Positions 8,580 to 16,885 of a stretch of DNA of 41,146 nt are shown here, piece by piece (positions within the stretch are counted from its first letter, which is position 1; every line of letters starts with the position of its first letter). The DNA is from Lentisphaeria bacterium (GTDB lineage Bacteria; Verrucomicrobiota; Lentisphaeria; Victivallales; Victivallaceae): positions 1-41,146 of the forward strand of contig JAFVQX010000001.1 of the NCBI GenBank assembly GCA_017504585.1, given 5' to 3'. The position numbers were made by a program, and so were the translations under genes. The notes beneath the pieces were generated by a model, which saw only the letters and a program-made list of their open reading frames with translations, was not told the origin of the DNA and did no database searches.

Positions 8580-9236
8580 ATGCAAGAGAAATTCAAATGT
8601 TTTATTTTTGACCTCGACGGCACCTTGATCGACTCGGTGGATGATTTGACTACCGCATTCAATCACATGCGCAAAACTCTCAATTACCCGCCGGTGGATC
8701 GGGCAAAGATGGAAACACTTATCGGCAACGGTATGCGGGATGTGATCGTGAAAAATTTTGCCGAAATGAACGCCGATGTCACCGAAGCCGAGATCGATCA
8801 GGCGCTGGAAACCATGCGCAGTTATTACCTTGCCCATACCGTGGTTTTGACCAAAGCCTACGAAAATGTTGCCCAAACTCTGGAATATATGCGCCAACAG
8901 GGGTGCAAAACTGCCGTTGTAACCAATAAATACACCTCCGCAGCGGTGGATATTCTGAAAAAACTCGGTCTGGCGGATCTCCTTGACGTGATTTTCGGCA
9001 ATGGCGAGGGTTTTCCGCTCAAGCCCGCACCGGATCTGCTTTGGGCGGCGGCAAAACAGCTGGATGTGCCTATGGAAAATTGCGTGATGGTAGGCGACAA
9101 TCACACCGATCTGGGCGCAGCGCGCAATGCCGGGTGCAAGAGCATTTTCTGTTGCTTCGGCTACGGCACAGAGCAGGACGAAAAAGCCAGCTATTATATT
9201 GACAACTTTCAGGAACTCAAGGCATTCTGCAAATGA
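8580..9236 (+). CDS. gph: HAD-family phosphatase, phosphoglycolate phosphatase-like
   Basis: A 218-residue HAD superfamily hydrolase with motif I FDLDGTLIDS (nucleophile D11, acid/base D13), a helical cap domain, motif II (VVTNK), a lysine in FPLKPAPDLL, and motif IV MVGDNHTDLGAARNAG. Length and motifs fit phosphoglycolate phosphatase (Gph), which clears 2-phosphoglycolate from DNA repair, but substrate cannot be fixed from motifs. The chosen ATG at 8580 follows GGAGAG (8567-8572) inside the end of tsaD. A longer frame from 8550 would overlap tsaD and add residues before the conserved start. Its stop overlaps the next gene as ATGA, so translation is probably coupled. Confidence 0.88.
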   Translation: MQEKFKCFIFDLDGTLIDSVDDLTTAFNHMRKTLNYPPVDRAKMETLIGNGMRDVIVKNFAEMNADVTEAEIDQALETMRSYYLAHTVVLTKAYENVAQTLEYMRQQGCKTAVVTNKYTSAAVDILKKLGLADLLDVIFGNGEGFPLKPAPDLLWAAAKQLDVPMENCVMVGDNHTDLGAARNAGCKSIFCCFGYGTEQDEKASYYIDNFQELKAFCK

Positions 9237-10297
9237 AAAAGCCCCGTTTTTCGTTACTTTATTTTATCCTTACGCCAGTGATACTGCTGCCGGTGGCGGC
9301 GATGATTTTTCTGGTCATCCGGGGCAGCGAGGCCCAGCAGATCTACAACCGGGCGCTGAAAAATGCCAATGCCGGAAACTTTGCGGAGGCGGCAAAAGAT
9401 TTTGAACGCGCCGGCTTTCTGGGACACGGCGAAAGTTATTACAGTCTGGCGCGGATCTTTCAGAGCGGCAAACTGAAAGTGGATAATCAGCAGGAAGCTG
9501 TGTATGTGAATCTGGTGCGCGCTTCTCTCCACGGTTCGGTGGAAGCCGCTTACGAATTGGGCATGATCTCGCTTGATACCCCCGTTCCGGACTACGCCCA
9601 GGCGGCGCTCTACTTGCGCAACGCGGCTCTGGGCGGCCATGCTCTGGCACAATACGAATTGGGCAAGCTCTACGAGCAGGGTCGGGGGGTGATCAAAAGC
9701 GAAGTGCTTGCCGGAGAGTTTTACCGCAAAGCCGCCGGTCAGAATTGTCTGGAAGCTCAAACCGCGCTGGGGATGCTGCTTCTGACCCGGGCTGCGACTC
9801 CTGACGAACTGCTTAAAGCCGAAAAGCTCCTGCAAGCTGCCGCCGCCAGAAAACACGCCCGGGCGTTCACCGCGCTGGGGGTGATCTACGAAAAACTTTC
9901 TGCCGACAGCGACGAAGCTCTCGCCAAGGCGGGGATCTACTACCGCAAAGCCGCCGAAATGCGCGATCCCGAAGGTTTGGTAAACTACGGCGACTGGCTG
10001 ATGCGCCGCGACCGTACTGCCGAAGCGCTTGCCAACTACCGTTGTGCGGCAGATGAGCTGGACTTTGCGCCGGCGCAGCACCGCATGGGGGTATACTTTT
10101 TCAAGCTGCCCGAGCCGGATTACGGACTTTCGCGCAAATATTTTGAACGCGCCGCCCAAAAAGGTTACGCTGCCAGCTGGCGAAATCTGGGCATAATGGC
10201 TGAACTCGGTCACGGCTGTCCGCCGGATGCCGCACGCGCCGCCAAATGCTACAAAATGGCAGAAGATCTGAATGGAACAGTCAGCGGAAAACGCTGA
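9233..10297 (+). CDS. Membrane-anchored Sel1/TPR-repeat protein
   Basis: A 354-residue protein with one N-terminal membrane segment (about 8-30, LLYFILTPVILLPVAAMIFL) and no clear cleavage site, so it is probably anchored with the repeats outside the cytoplasm. Residues 33-350 are a run of Sel1-like helical repeats recognisable by A-x2-Y-x-LG-x2-Y/E-x-G and YRKAA blocks, for instance near 135-155, 160-180 and 225-245. Sel1 repeats are protein-interaction scaffolds; the partner is unknown. The ATG overlaps the phosphatase stop by four bases. A nine-pair hairpin spans its stop codon. Confidence 0.85.
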   Translation: MKKPRFSLLYFILTPVILLPVAAMIFLVIRGSEAQQIYNRALKNANAGNFAEAAKDFERAGFLGHGESYYSLARIFQSGKLKVDNQQEAVYVNLVRASLHGSVEAAYELGMISLDTPVPDYAQAALYLRNAALGGHALAQYELGKLYEQGRGVIKSEVLAGEFYRKAAGQNCLEAQTALGMLLLTRAATPDELLKAEKLLQAAAARKHARAFTALGVIYEKLSADSDEALAKAGIYYRKAAEMRDPEGLVNYGDWLMRRDRTAEALANYRCAADELDFAPAQHRMGVYFFKLPEPDYGLSRKYFERAAQKGYAASWRNLGIMAELGHGCPPDAARAAKCYKMAEDLNGTVSGKR

Positions 10298-10300
10298 CTG
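10278..10300 (+). terminator. Hairpin across the Sel1-gene stop codon
   Basis: CAGTCAGCG (10278-10286), loop GAAAA, CGCTGACTG (10292-10300) form a perfect nine-pair stem that includes the stop codon. Only a weak T-rich stretch follows, so termination is possible but not certain. The downstream gene converges from the other strand. Confidence 0.45.
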
Positions 10301-10385
10301 CGTTAAGTCTTTCTGACAGCCGGGCGCAGCAAAACCGGATGTATGCGGCGCCCAACCCCCGCCGGGGGAGCTTCAGCTGCCGGAT

Positions 10386-11138
10386 TTATCTGCCGGATTC
10401 TTCCATAGCTTCCAGCAGATCCATGGTTTTCCGGGCGAAGACCCCCGCTTTGATCCAGGGCAGGTTTTCGTCGGGCACCGGCAGCTCCAGCAAGCGTGCC
10501 AGATCCAGACCGATGACGGCGTTGCCGTCGGGATTCAGATGCAGACTGTCCCGCAGCAGCAGCCGGAAGGCTTTGATATCGTACTTGCGCAGCCGTTCCC
10601 AGCGTTTGAAGTTGTCGTTGAGATACTCTCCGGCAACTTCCCGGATTATTTCAATATAAGGCTCATAATTTGCCGCCCAATCCGGCCGGGTTTCCATAAG
10701 TTTTTCTTTATCGCAGGAGTAATAGGTCTGGAAAAGCACATCGCCGCCCAGATCATTGACCCGTTTCCGCAACTCAATAAGATTGTTGCGGTATTCATCT
10801 TTGCTGACATTCCGGTTGGGGTTGGCATCGTTGATCCCGGCTGTCAGGATCAACAGATCGGGCTTGAACGGTGCCACATCCCGGTCAAAACGATTCAGGA
10901 GTTCGGCGGTGGTGTTGTTGCTGGTGCCCGCATTCAGACAAAGTGCGGGGTTATCCACCGAACTGCGGTCATCGGTCCAGCGGCGGTATTTGTGCATAAA
11001 GCCGATATTTACATAGTCAAACCAGTGCGCTCCCACCATAAAGTGTTCGGTATTGGAGCTGCCCAGAGCCAATACATGGACATTTTTGCCCGCTTCGATC
11101 CGCTCAAAGATCCGGAGCTTTTCAGTTAATTTGCTCAT
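10386..11138 (-). CDS. SGNH/GDSL-family hydrolase (probable carbohydrate esterase)
   Basis: A 250-residue SGNH hydrolase with all expected blocks: block I VLALGSSNTE with nucleophile S27 (a GSSN variant of GDSL), an Asn/Gly block near NAGTSNNTTAELL (69-81), block III GIND (101-104), and block V DSLHLNPDG with D197 and H200. There is no signal peptide, so it acts in the cytoplasm. The ATG overlaps the upstream isomerase stop by four bases, making it the last gene of a four-gene operon. Many SGNH enzymes deacetylate sugars, and with two deacetylases in the same operon, removal of O-acetyl groups from an imported sugar is the likely role. That substrate is inferred. Confidence 0.82.
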   Translation of the reverse strand: MSKLTEKLRIFERIEAGKNVHVLALGSSNTEHFMVGAHWFDYVNIGFMHKYRRWTDDRSSVDNPALCLNAGTSNNTTAELLNRFDRDVAPFKPDLLILTAGINDANPNRNVSKDEYRNNLIELRKRVNDLGGDVLFQTYYSCDKEKLMETRPDWAANYEPYIEIIREVAGEYLNDNFKRWERLRKYDIKAFRLLLRDSLHLNPDGNAVIGLDLARLLELPVPDENLPWIKAGVFARKTMDLLEAMEESGR

Positions 11139-12616
11139 AATTTCACCACTTCGATCCGCATAAGTTCCGCTGTTCTTTCCAATGCTGCCGTGCAGTCGCC
11201 GTGGACCGCAATGGCGTGGTGTGCCACACCGACAGAGATCAGCTCTTCCAAATACTGTTTGACCGGTTTTTCCACCCGCACCATGGCATGGAGTTCGTTG
11301 CAGGGCAAAGTGGGGAATTCAAAACTTTCGCCCTTGCTTATAAGCATACGGTAAGTTTCGCCGCAGTTGAGCACATGGCCGAAAGTCACGGTGCCGGGTT
11401 TCATTATCAATTCATAGTTGAGTCCGCCGCCTTTGAAGCCCCATTCTTCCGGCGAACCGGTAAGGGTTATGGCGTCGTCGGAAGCGGCAAGGTCGGGCGT
11501 GCCGATGCCGTGGCCCAGCAGGAAGAGGGCATTGTTCTTTTCGTCAAACTGCCCCCACTCTGCCTGAAAGGGGGTGTTGCCGGTAAAATCTTTCATCAGA
11601 TCCATCATCACCAGACCGCCCACATCGCCTTCGCATGCCACCGGGAACTTGTCGTGTTCCATCAAAAGCGACGCGCCCATACGGGCGGGGGCGCCGGTCA
11701 TCTTTTCGATGTAATGCTGACCGAGGAAGCAGAGGCCGTCCAGATTGAACTTTTTATACAATGCGCGCATGGCAAGACCCAGCTTGACCGATTTGACCAC
11801 ATCGTCTTTATCCACATTGCGGCTCTTGAAGCGCTTGAGCAGTGCTTCGGAAACTTCTTCGGCCTCGCTTTCGCTGACCTTTCTCCACAAATCGATCAGG
11901 TGTTCAGCCTGAATAGTCATGATTTCCGGCCCCAGAAAACCTTTCACCTTGGCACGGTCGAATTCCAGATCATACATGCCCCGGAAAACATGCCCCACGA
12001 TGCCGTAGGTGGAAAGGGCAAGGCGTTTGGCGGCGTGGAGAGCTTTGACTTCCCGGGCGATTTTGGCGTAAGAGGCCATATCGCTGATTTCGCCCACCAC
12101 GGTTTTGTAGTCCAGCTTCATTTTGTGGAATGATCCGGAGAGCTGGGTTATGGCGATCAACGCCGAGTTCCGCATGGTGGCTATGTAGTTGTCTTTGGGA
12201 TTCACATCGCACCCGGTCTGGGTGTTGAACAGTATGACTTGGGGCCGGGCGGCACAACGGTTGATGGCGTGCATGGTTATAAAGTCCGGCAGATAAGTAC
12301 CGGCGATCACCACCAACACGTCGATTTCGGCATTGCGGAACGCCATACCCGCTTCTTCGGCACGGTCAAGGGTATCGACCATGCCGGGGTAGGTAACTAT
12401 GCAATCGCTCAACATCGATTTCAGCCGTTCAGCGGCACCGTTGAGGTCGCTTGCCACCTGATCTTCCAGAGCCGGATACATGCGCCAATATTCAAAGTAG
12501 CCCAACGCCAGCAAGCCGACTTTGGCTTTGCTGTGGATAAGGGGTTTGGTCAGAACATCACCGAAAACACCGGCATCTTCGGCATCAAAACTGGTTATCT
12601 GAACTTTCTTATTCAT
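11135..12616 (-). CDS. L-fucose/L-arabinose isomerase-family protein
   Basis: A 493-residue protein of the fucose/arabinose isomerase superfamily, the usual length for AraA- and FucI-like enzymes. The N-terminal part has the Rossmann-like layout of these enzymes (KVGLLALGYFEYWRMYP at about 32-48; VLVVIAGTYLPDF at about 102-114). The middle contains a conserved acidic block (PVACEGDVGGLVMMDLM), and the C-terminal third the barrel region (GTVTFGHVLNCGETYRML). These enzymes interconvert aldoses and ketoses with a divalent metal. Members outside the core clades act on varied sugars, so the exact substrate is open. The start codon overlaps the deacetylase stop by one base (TAATG) and the stop overlaps the esterase start, indicating tight coupling. 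Confidence 0.82.
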   Translation of the reverse strand: MNKKVQITSFDAEDAGVFGDVLTKPLIHSKAKVGLLALGYFEYWRMYPALEDQVASDLNGAAERLKSMLSDCIVTYPGMVDTLDRAEEAGMAFRNAEIDVLVVIAGTYLPDFITMHAINRCAARPQVILFNTQTGCDVNPKDNYIATMRNSALIAITQLSGSFHKMKLDYKTVVGEISDMASYAKIAREVKALHAAKRLALSTYGIVGHVFRGMYDLEFDRAKVKGFLGPEIMTIQAEHLIDLWRKVSESEAEEVSEALLKRFKSRNVDKDDVVKSVKLGLAMRALYKKFNLDGLCFLGQHYIEKMTGAPARMGASLLMEHDKFPVACEGDVGGLVMMDLMKDFTGNTPFQAEWGQFDEKNNALFLLGHGIGTPDLAASDDAITLTGSPEEWGFKGGGLNYELIMKPGTVTFGHVLNCGETYRMLISKGESFEFPTLPCNELHAMVRVEKPVKQYLEELISVGVAHHAIAVHGDCTAALERTAELMRIEVVKL

Positions 12617-13503
12617 TACAAATTCACCTTTTCTGCTAAAGTTTGGAGGTTGACAAATTCTATATTCAGATCGGCGGCAGCAGCCATTTCTCTGGCTTTG
12701 GCATAAAGTTCGTGCAAAAAGCGCAAGCCTTCGCCCTCATGAACCGGATCGATATGGCAAACTGTTACAAAGGGTATATCCTGATCCATACAGCTCTGCA
12801 AGTCCTGAATTGCCATTTCCATAGTTTCAGCATAGCGTTCGCAAGTCAGATACCATGTGTAATCGCAAGTTAACGGCAGCATAAGGTTATAGCCTTTGGC
12901 GCGCAAACTTTCGTAACGCTCCCGGGTGATCTTCCGGGGCGGCACATCCATTTTGTCCAACAGATAATCCCAGCCGGTTTCCTGCATACAGTTGCTGCTG
13001 TCGTAGGTGTAGCCTTCGGCGGCAAGGGCCTGAAACATGCCCGGACTTTCCTGCAAAGCCGGGGAGCGGAAGCCTTTGACTTCAAAACCGAATGCCTTTT
13101 CCAATATTTCTCTGCCCTGACGGAGCCGGGCACGGCAATTTTCCACACAATGATCGGCAGCCAGTGCGGCGGCATTTTCCCGGGCATAACGCTTGTTTTC
13201 CACTTCGTGGGGCAGATCCAGCACCATATCCGGCGGCACGCCCAATTCAAACCGGTTGTGGCGCAAACCGTGCTGACCAAAGTCGAACCCCAGCTTTTTG
13301 GCGTTTTTGATGGTGGGCAAATAGCGGTCGCTCAAGGTGTAAAACGGTTGATCGCTCTCTTCGTCGATGGGCACTACAAAGAATGTTGCCGGAACTTTTT
13401 CTGCCTGAAAAAACTCAATAAGGTGTTCAAAGTTTTCCGGCTTGCTCCAGCCTTTCAGAGCCACATCGTCCACACTCATAGCAAAGTAAAAGGGCTTGCT
13501 CAT
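12616..13503 (-). CDS. Polysaccharide deacetylase (NodB-homology) family protein
   Basis: A 295-residue NodB-fold protein. Motif 1 is FAMSVDD with metal/catalytic D12-D13, motif 2 is GQHGLRHN with H78 and H82, and motif 3 is GFRSPAL. Downstream VCHIDPVHEGEG could supply the late His motif. There is no signal peptide, unlike cell-wall chitin or peptidoglycan deacetylases, so a soluble sugar or oligosaccharide inside the cell is the more likely substrate. It starts two bases after the PIG-L gene stop and its stop overlaps the isomerase start. With a second, unrelated deacetylase beside it, the operon appears built for an N-acetylated compound. Confidence 0.83.
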   Translation of the reverse strand: MSKPFYFAMSVDDVALKGWSKPENFEHLIEFFQAEKVPATFFVVPIDEESDQPFYTLSDRYLPTIKNAKKLGFDFGQHGLRHNRFELGVPPDMVLDLPHEVENKRYARENAAALAADHCVENCRARLRQGREILEKAFGFEVKGFRSPALQESPGMFQALAAEGYTYDSSNCMQETGWDYLLDKMDVPPRKITRERYESLRAKGYNLMLPLTCDYTWYLTCERYAETMEMAIQDLQSCMDQDIPFVTVCHIDPVHEGEGLRFLHELYAKAREMAAAADLNIEFVNLQTLAEKVNL

Positions 13504-13505
13504 TT

Positions 13506-14198
13506 TCAGAAGATCTCCTTTATGTCTTTAATATTTTCCATAAGGTAAAAGCTCTGGCGGAAGGGTTCGCCATATTTGAAACCCGCACGGCTGCCGTGGT
13601 AGCGGGCGCGGGCCTCCAGAGCGTTATCCAGTTCGCCCAGATGGTCGTGGGCATCTTCAAAACACATCCACGCTGCCATTTTATCTTCAAAAGTATCGGT
13701 TATATCGACTATATGACTGGGTTCCGGCAGGGGGTCGTTGACCTCAAAGTGAAAATACTTCTTTGCCCGGTGGGGTTCCACGCCAAAATCGGCACTGCAC
13801 GCCCATGCCGCCTGATTCCACGCATCGCGGCTGATGGTCGCCATGCCGTGGTGCTGAAAATATTCGTTCCAATAATGGGCAAAGATCACATCCGGCTTGT
13901 GCTGACGGATCACCCGGATGCACTGCTGATAAAACTCCCGGTTGGCATCCACGCCGAAGTCCGGCACATCGTAGCACTCAAAACTTGCCACGCCCAAACG
14001 CTCGTGGGCCTTGATGGCGTCGCGGGTGAAACGCTTGACCGCATTGGCAGAGTCGCCGGGGTGGGTGTAGGCTTCGTCGCCGTTGCCGAAACAGAATACA
14101 TCCACCTGAATACCGGCTTTGACCATTTTGGCGATAGTGCCGCCCATGGCTATGACCGAGTCATCCAGATGGGCGCCGAGAACTAATGCTTTTTTCAT
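13506..14198 (-). CDS. PIG-L/LmbE-family N-deacetylase
   Basis: A 230-residue LmbE-like zinc deacetylase. The zinc-binding signature appears as GAHLDDSVIAMGG (H10, D12, D13), a variant of AHPDDE in which Ser follows the second Asp. A later zinc ligand is probably among the histidines of YWNEYFQHHGMAT (about 117-129). Family members remove acetyl groups from GlcNAc-containing substrates such as GlcNAc-PI, GlcNAc-inositol or diacetylchitobiose. It is the first gene of the operon, 41 bases downstream of the predicted start of transcription, and divergent from the PocR-AraC gene at 14365, its likely regulator. Confidence 0.88.
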   Translation of the reverse strand: MKKALVLGAHLDDSVIAMGGTIAKMVKAGIQVDVFCFGNGDEAYTHPGDSANAVKRFTRDAIKAHERLGVASFECYDVPDFGVDANREFYQQCIRVIRQHKPDVIFAHYWNEYFQHHGMATISRDAWNQAAWACSADFGVEPHRAKKYFHFEVNDPLPEPSHIVDITDTFEDKMAAWMCFEDAHDHLGELDNALEARARYHGSRAGFKYGEPFRQSFYLMENIKDIKEIF

Positions 14199-14245
14199 AA
14201 ATCAGAACCTTACATTAAAAGTTGGTGAAAAATCTTTCTGAAATT

Positions 14246-14251
14246 ATTATA
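14246..14251 (-). promoter_or_regulatory. -10 box of the deacetylase-isomerase operon
   Basis: A consensus TATAAT lies on the minus strand at 14251-14246 with no good -35 hexamer 16-18 bases upstream. That is the pattern expected of an activator-dependent promoter. The divergent AraC-family gene makes such control likely. Confidence 0.45.
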
Positions 14252-14302
14252 CAACAATCTGCACTTAATACTACCTTGATATTGCTTTTTTTTATTCCAA
14301 AA

Positions 14303-14331
14303 TTGCTTTTTTCGTCATAAAGAGCTATATT
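14303..14331 (+). promoter_or_regulatory. Predicted promoter of the divergent PocR-AraC gene
   Basis: TTGCTT (14303-14308), a 17-base spacer and TATATT (14326-14331), followed by GGAG at 14356-14359 and the ATG at 14365. It lies about 50 bases from the opposing -10 box, so one bound regulator could affect both directions. Confidence 0.5.
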
Positions 14332-14364
14332 ATCTTTGGAAATACAACCTTTTACGGAGCAAAA

Positions 14365-15246
14365 ATGGATAAATTCAACGATCTGGCACGGAAGAAACTT
14401 CTGTATAACTACCACGATGCTTTTTACAAGCTTTTTCATCTGCCGCTGGACTTTATGGCTCCGGACAACACCACCTTTACCATTTGCGGCAAAAGCCATT
14501 GCAACGCCCTGTGCGCCAGGATCATGGAAAACGAACATGGTGCCGCCCGCTGTGCCGCACTGGTCCCCCGGCGGGTCGCCGAAGCAAAACGCACCGGCAA
14601 ACCGGTGATAAAGGCTTGCCATGCAGGATTTTACGATGCCTTGATCCCGATTTTTGTCAATAAAGAGTACATGGGCAGTTTGTGTGTGGGGCAGTTTCTG
14701 AAAAAGCCGCCGGATGCCGAAACGCTGAAAAAAATCCGCCAGGAGCTGGATTTTCTGAAACTATCGCCCGGCGAGTTGGAAGAGTATTACTCCAAAACCC
14801 GCATTTTAAGCGAAGAAGAGTCCGAAGGCCTCATAGAATTAGTGCAAATGCTGGGCGAATATATTTGCGAAAGTTACAGCAAACTGCGATTTTTTGAATC
14901 CATGCGCTCCAGCGACCCGATCCGGGCGGCGGAGCAATATATCAAAAGCCACTATGCCAAAAATCTTTCCGTAGATGGTATAGCCCGTTCAGTGGGGATG
15001 AGCAAGAGCTATTTTCTGCACAAATTCACCGAGCAGACCGGCAGCTCCCCCATAGCTTATTTGAACAGTTACCGCTTGCTGCAAGCTTCTGAAATGCTCA
15101 AAGGCACCAATGTACCCATTTCGGAAATAGCGTATACATGCGGATTTCACACGCTGTCGCACTTCAATAAACAATTCAAAAAGCAGTTCCAGCTCTCCCC
15201 CCGGATTTACCGTAAACACGCCTCCGCCGGAGCCGGTTCGGCATAA
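14365..15246 (+). CDS. PocR-sensor AraC-family regulator
   Basis: A 293-residue regulator with an N-terminal PocR-type sensor (about 10-160) and a C-terminal AraC DNA-binding domain (about 187-290, ending SHFNKQFKKQFQLSPRIYRKH). The sensor has the cysteine pattern of the family: C41, C46, C50, C63 and C85 in the ACHAGFYDALIPI block. PocR domains bind small hydrocarbon-type ligands such as 1,2-propanediol in the cobalamin/propanediol regulator; here the ligand is unknown. It is transcribed away from the deacetylase-isomerase operon, the standard arrangement for a local activator. Related regulators lie at 20887-21765 and 24186-25091. Confidence 0.9.
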   Translation: MDKFNDLARKKLLYNYHDAFYKLFHLPLDFMAPDNTTFTICGKSHCNALCARIMENEHGAARCAALVPRRVAEAKRTGKPVIKACHAGFYDALIPIFVNKEYMGSLCVGQFLKKPPDAETLKKIRQELDFLKLSPGELEEYYSKTRILSEEESEGLIELVQMLGEYICESYSKLRFFESMRSSDPIRAAEQYIKSHYAKNLSVDGIARSVGMSKSYFLHKFTEQTGSSPIAYLNSYRLLQASEMLKGTNVPISEIAYTCGFHTLSHFNKQFKKQFQLSPRIYRKHASAGAGSA

Positions 15247-15380
15247 AGTTTTCCGGCAGCGACCCGGGCGATTTTTTGCCGGTCGTCCAGCGGGGTGGCG
15301 GTTTTTGTAAAAAATCGGCAAACAGCATAATTGTATAAATCCTTTTGCGTAAAGTGCATTGCTGCCGGAGAAAATTTGTT

Positions 15381-15410
15381 GTAAATTATTGTTGGTTGAC
15401 AATAATTTAC
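15381..15410 (+). promoter_or_regulatory. 12-bp inverted repeat before the first pseudopilin gene
   Basis: GTAAATTATTGT (15381-15392), six bases, then ACAATAATTTAC (15399-15410): perfect arms ending 18 bases before the ATG. It could be an operator or an RNA hairpin next to the AGAAAGG ribosome binding site (15414-15420). Poor -35/-10 candidates overlap it, so it may control transcription directly. Confidence 0.45.
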
Positions 15411-15428
15411 TCAAGAAAGGCAATACTT

Positions 15429-16130
15429 ATGAAAAAGAGATTTACGCTGATTGAACTTTTGGTCGTAATTGCTATTATTGCCATTCTGGCGGCTATGCTG
15501 CTGCCGGCTCTTTCCGCCTCGCGGGAATCAGCGAAAGGCAGTAAATGCACCGGCAATCTGCGGCAGATCGGGGTTTACAGTTTTATGTACAGCGATGATC
15601 ACGACGGCTATTTTCCGCCCTCCATTTATGCCCGGCAATTTTATAATGCATTGCAGCCCTATATAACCGGTGATATAAAATGGAATAAAAACACTCATAA
15701 TACCATATATATGTGCCCAAGTGATGCCGAACGCTCCAGCGACAGCAAAATAGAAAATGCTGTATACAGTTATGGCGAAAATACCTACACTTGCTGCGAC
15801 CGTTTTGTTCTCCGTGCAGACCGCCCCAGCGTGGTGCGTTTTATGACCAAATTCAGTGACCTTGTTGATGCTTCCAAAACTCTCTTTTTTGCCGACAGTT
15901 CGCGTTACGGAGAGGCTGTGACCAAAGAAAAAGATATAAACGGGTATGTATGCTTGGACTCCGGCAAATACCCCTTTGACACCTCAAAACCCGTTGGTTA
16001 CGGTATGAGTTTCCGCCACAACAATACTGCCAATGTGCTGATGTGCGACGGTCACGTTGAACCGGGGACATTCAAACAATATGAAGGCTCAAACGGAAAC
16101 GCCTACCTTTTTCTGGGCGGGGATTTCTGA
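15429..16130 (+). CDS. Pseudopilin-like secreted protein with H-x9-DG C-terminus
   Basis: A 233-residue protein beginning [19 protein letters not shown], a class III (prepilin-type) signal and hydrophobic helix, with the [14 protein letters not shown] block usual in Lentisphaerota and Planctomycetota. The end carries the H-x9-DG motif ([12 protein letters not shown]) of prepilin-processing-associated proteins. The residue before FTLIE is Arg, not the Gly preferred by prepilin peptidase. ATG at 15429 follows AGAAAGG; a longer frame from 15345 would place 28 residues before the leader and is rejected. The globular part contains [13 protein letters not shown] and two paired aromatic segments. 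Its role is unknown: minor pseudopilin or surface protein. The next gene is a paralogue. Confidence 0.88.
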   Translation: MKKRFTLIELLVVIAIIAILAAMLLPALSASRESAKGSKCTGNLRQIGVYSFMYSDDHDGYFPPSIYARQFYNALQPYITGDIKWNKNTHNTIYMCPSDAERSSDSKIENAVYSYGENTYTCCDRFVLRADRPSVVRFMTKFSDLVDASKTLFFADSSRYGEAVTKEKDINGYVCLDSGKYPFDTSKPVGYGMSFRHNNTANVLMCDGHVEPGTFKQYEGSNGNAYLFLGGDF

Positions 16131-16213
16131 TCCGGAAGGTAGTCGCACAAGAAGTTTATTTGTATCGTGGTTCACTGAAAATCGGTTTAACAAAGAGAGG
16201 AAAGGAACACTTT

Positions 16214-16876
16214 ATGAAGAAATGTTTTACCTTGATTGAACTGCTGGTTGTAATTGCCATTATTGCTATTTTAGCGGCGATGCTGCTGCCCGCCCTTTCT
16301 GCTGCCCGGGAAAGTGCCAGAAGCAGCAAATGCACATCCAATCTCCGGCAGATCGGTATATATTGTCTGATGTACAGCAACGATTGGGAAGATCACTTTC
16401 CGCCATCCATACAAGATCTGAACTTTTACCGGGTGATCCACCGGTATATATCAAAAGATGAAGAGTGGAATGAAAACAAAGCCAACAGTATTTTCACCTG
16501 CCCCAGCGATGCCGACCGTATTCAGGAAAACAATCAGCACACATTTTTCAGTTATGGTCAGAATTTATATACTGCTCACGATGAACAACCTACCGGTCGC
16601 CACTCTTCAGTATTGTTCGGTATAAAGTTTTCTACACTCTTTGATGCTTCCAGATCATTATTTTTTGCCGACAGCTTCAAAAGCGGCAACTCGTATGTGC
16701 GGTTTGACTCCGGCTCCTGGCCGATGAAAGCGACGGCTGTCAACTCCAAAGGAATGGATTTCCGTCATAACAGCCTTGCCAATGTCCTGATGTGCGACGG
16801 TCATGTGGAAACAGGTACGGTAAAACAATACGAAATAAATGGAACAAAGTACCTTTTTAAGGGCGGCAATTTTTAA
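16214..16876 (+). CDS. Pseudopilin-like secreted protein, tandem paralogue
   Basis: A 220-residue protein with [19 protein letters not shown] at its start and the motif [12 protein letters not shown] at its end. It follows the preceding gene (15429-16130) closely and resembles it throughout: [37 protein letters not shown] and a shared end [12 protein letters not shown], so the pair arose by tandem duplication. Cys, not Gly, precedes FTLIE. ATG at 16214 follows AGGAAAGGA. The FAD oxidoreductase starts nine bases after its stop, so the three genes form an operon. Function is unknown. Confidence 0.88.
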   Translation: MKKCFTLIELLVVIAIIAILAAMLLPALSAARESARSSKCTSNLRQIGIYCLMYSNDWEDHFPPSIQDLNFYRVIHRYISKDEEWNENKANSIFTCPSDADRIQENNQHTFFSYGQNLYTAHDEQPTGRHSSVLFGIKFSTLFDASRSLFFADSFKSGNSYVRFDSGSWPMKATAVNSKGMDFRHNSLANVLMCDGHVETGTVKQYEINGTKYLFKGGNF

Positions 16877-16885
16877 CCACTTTGA

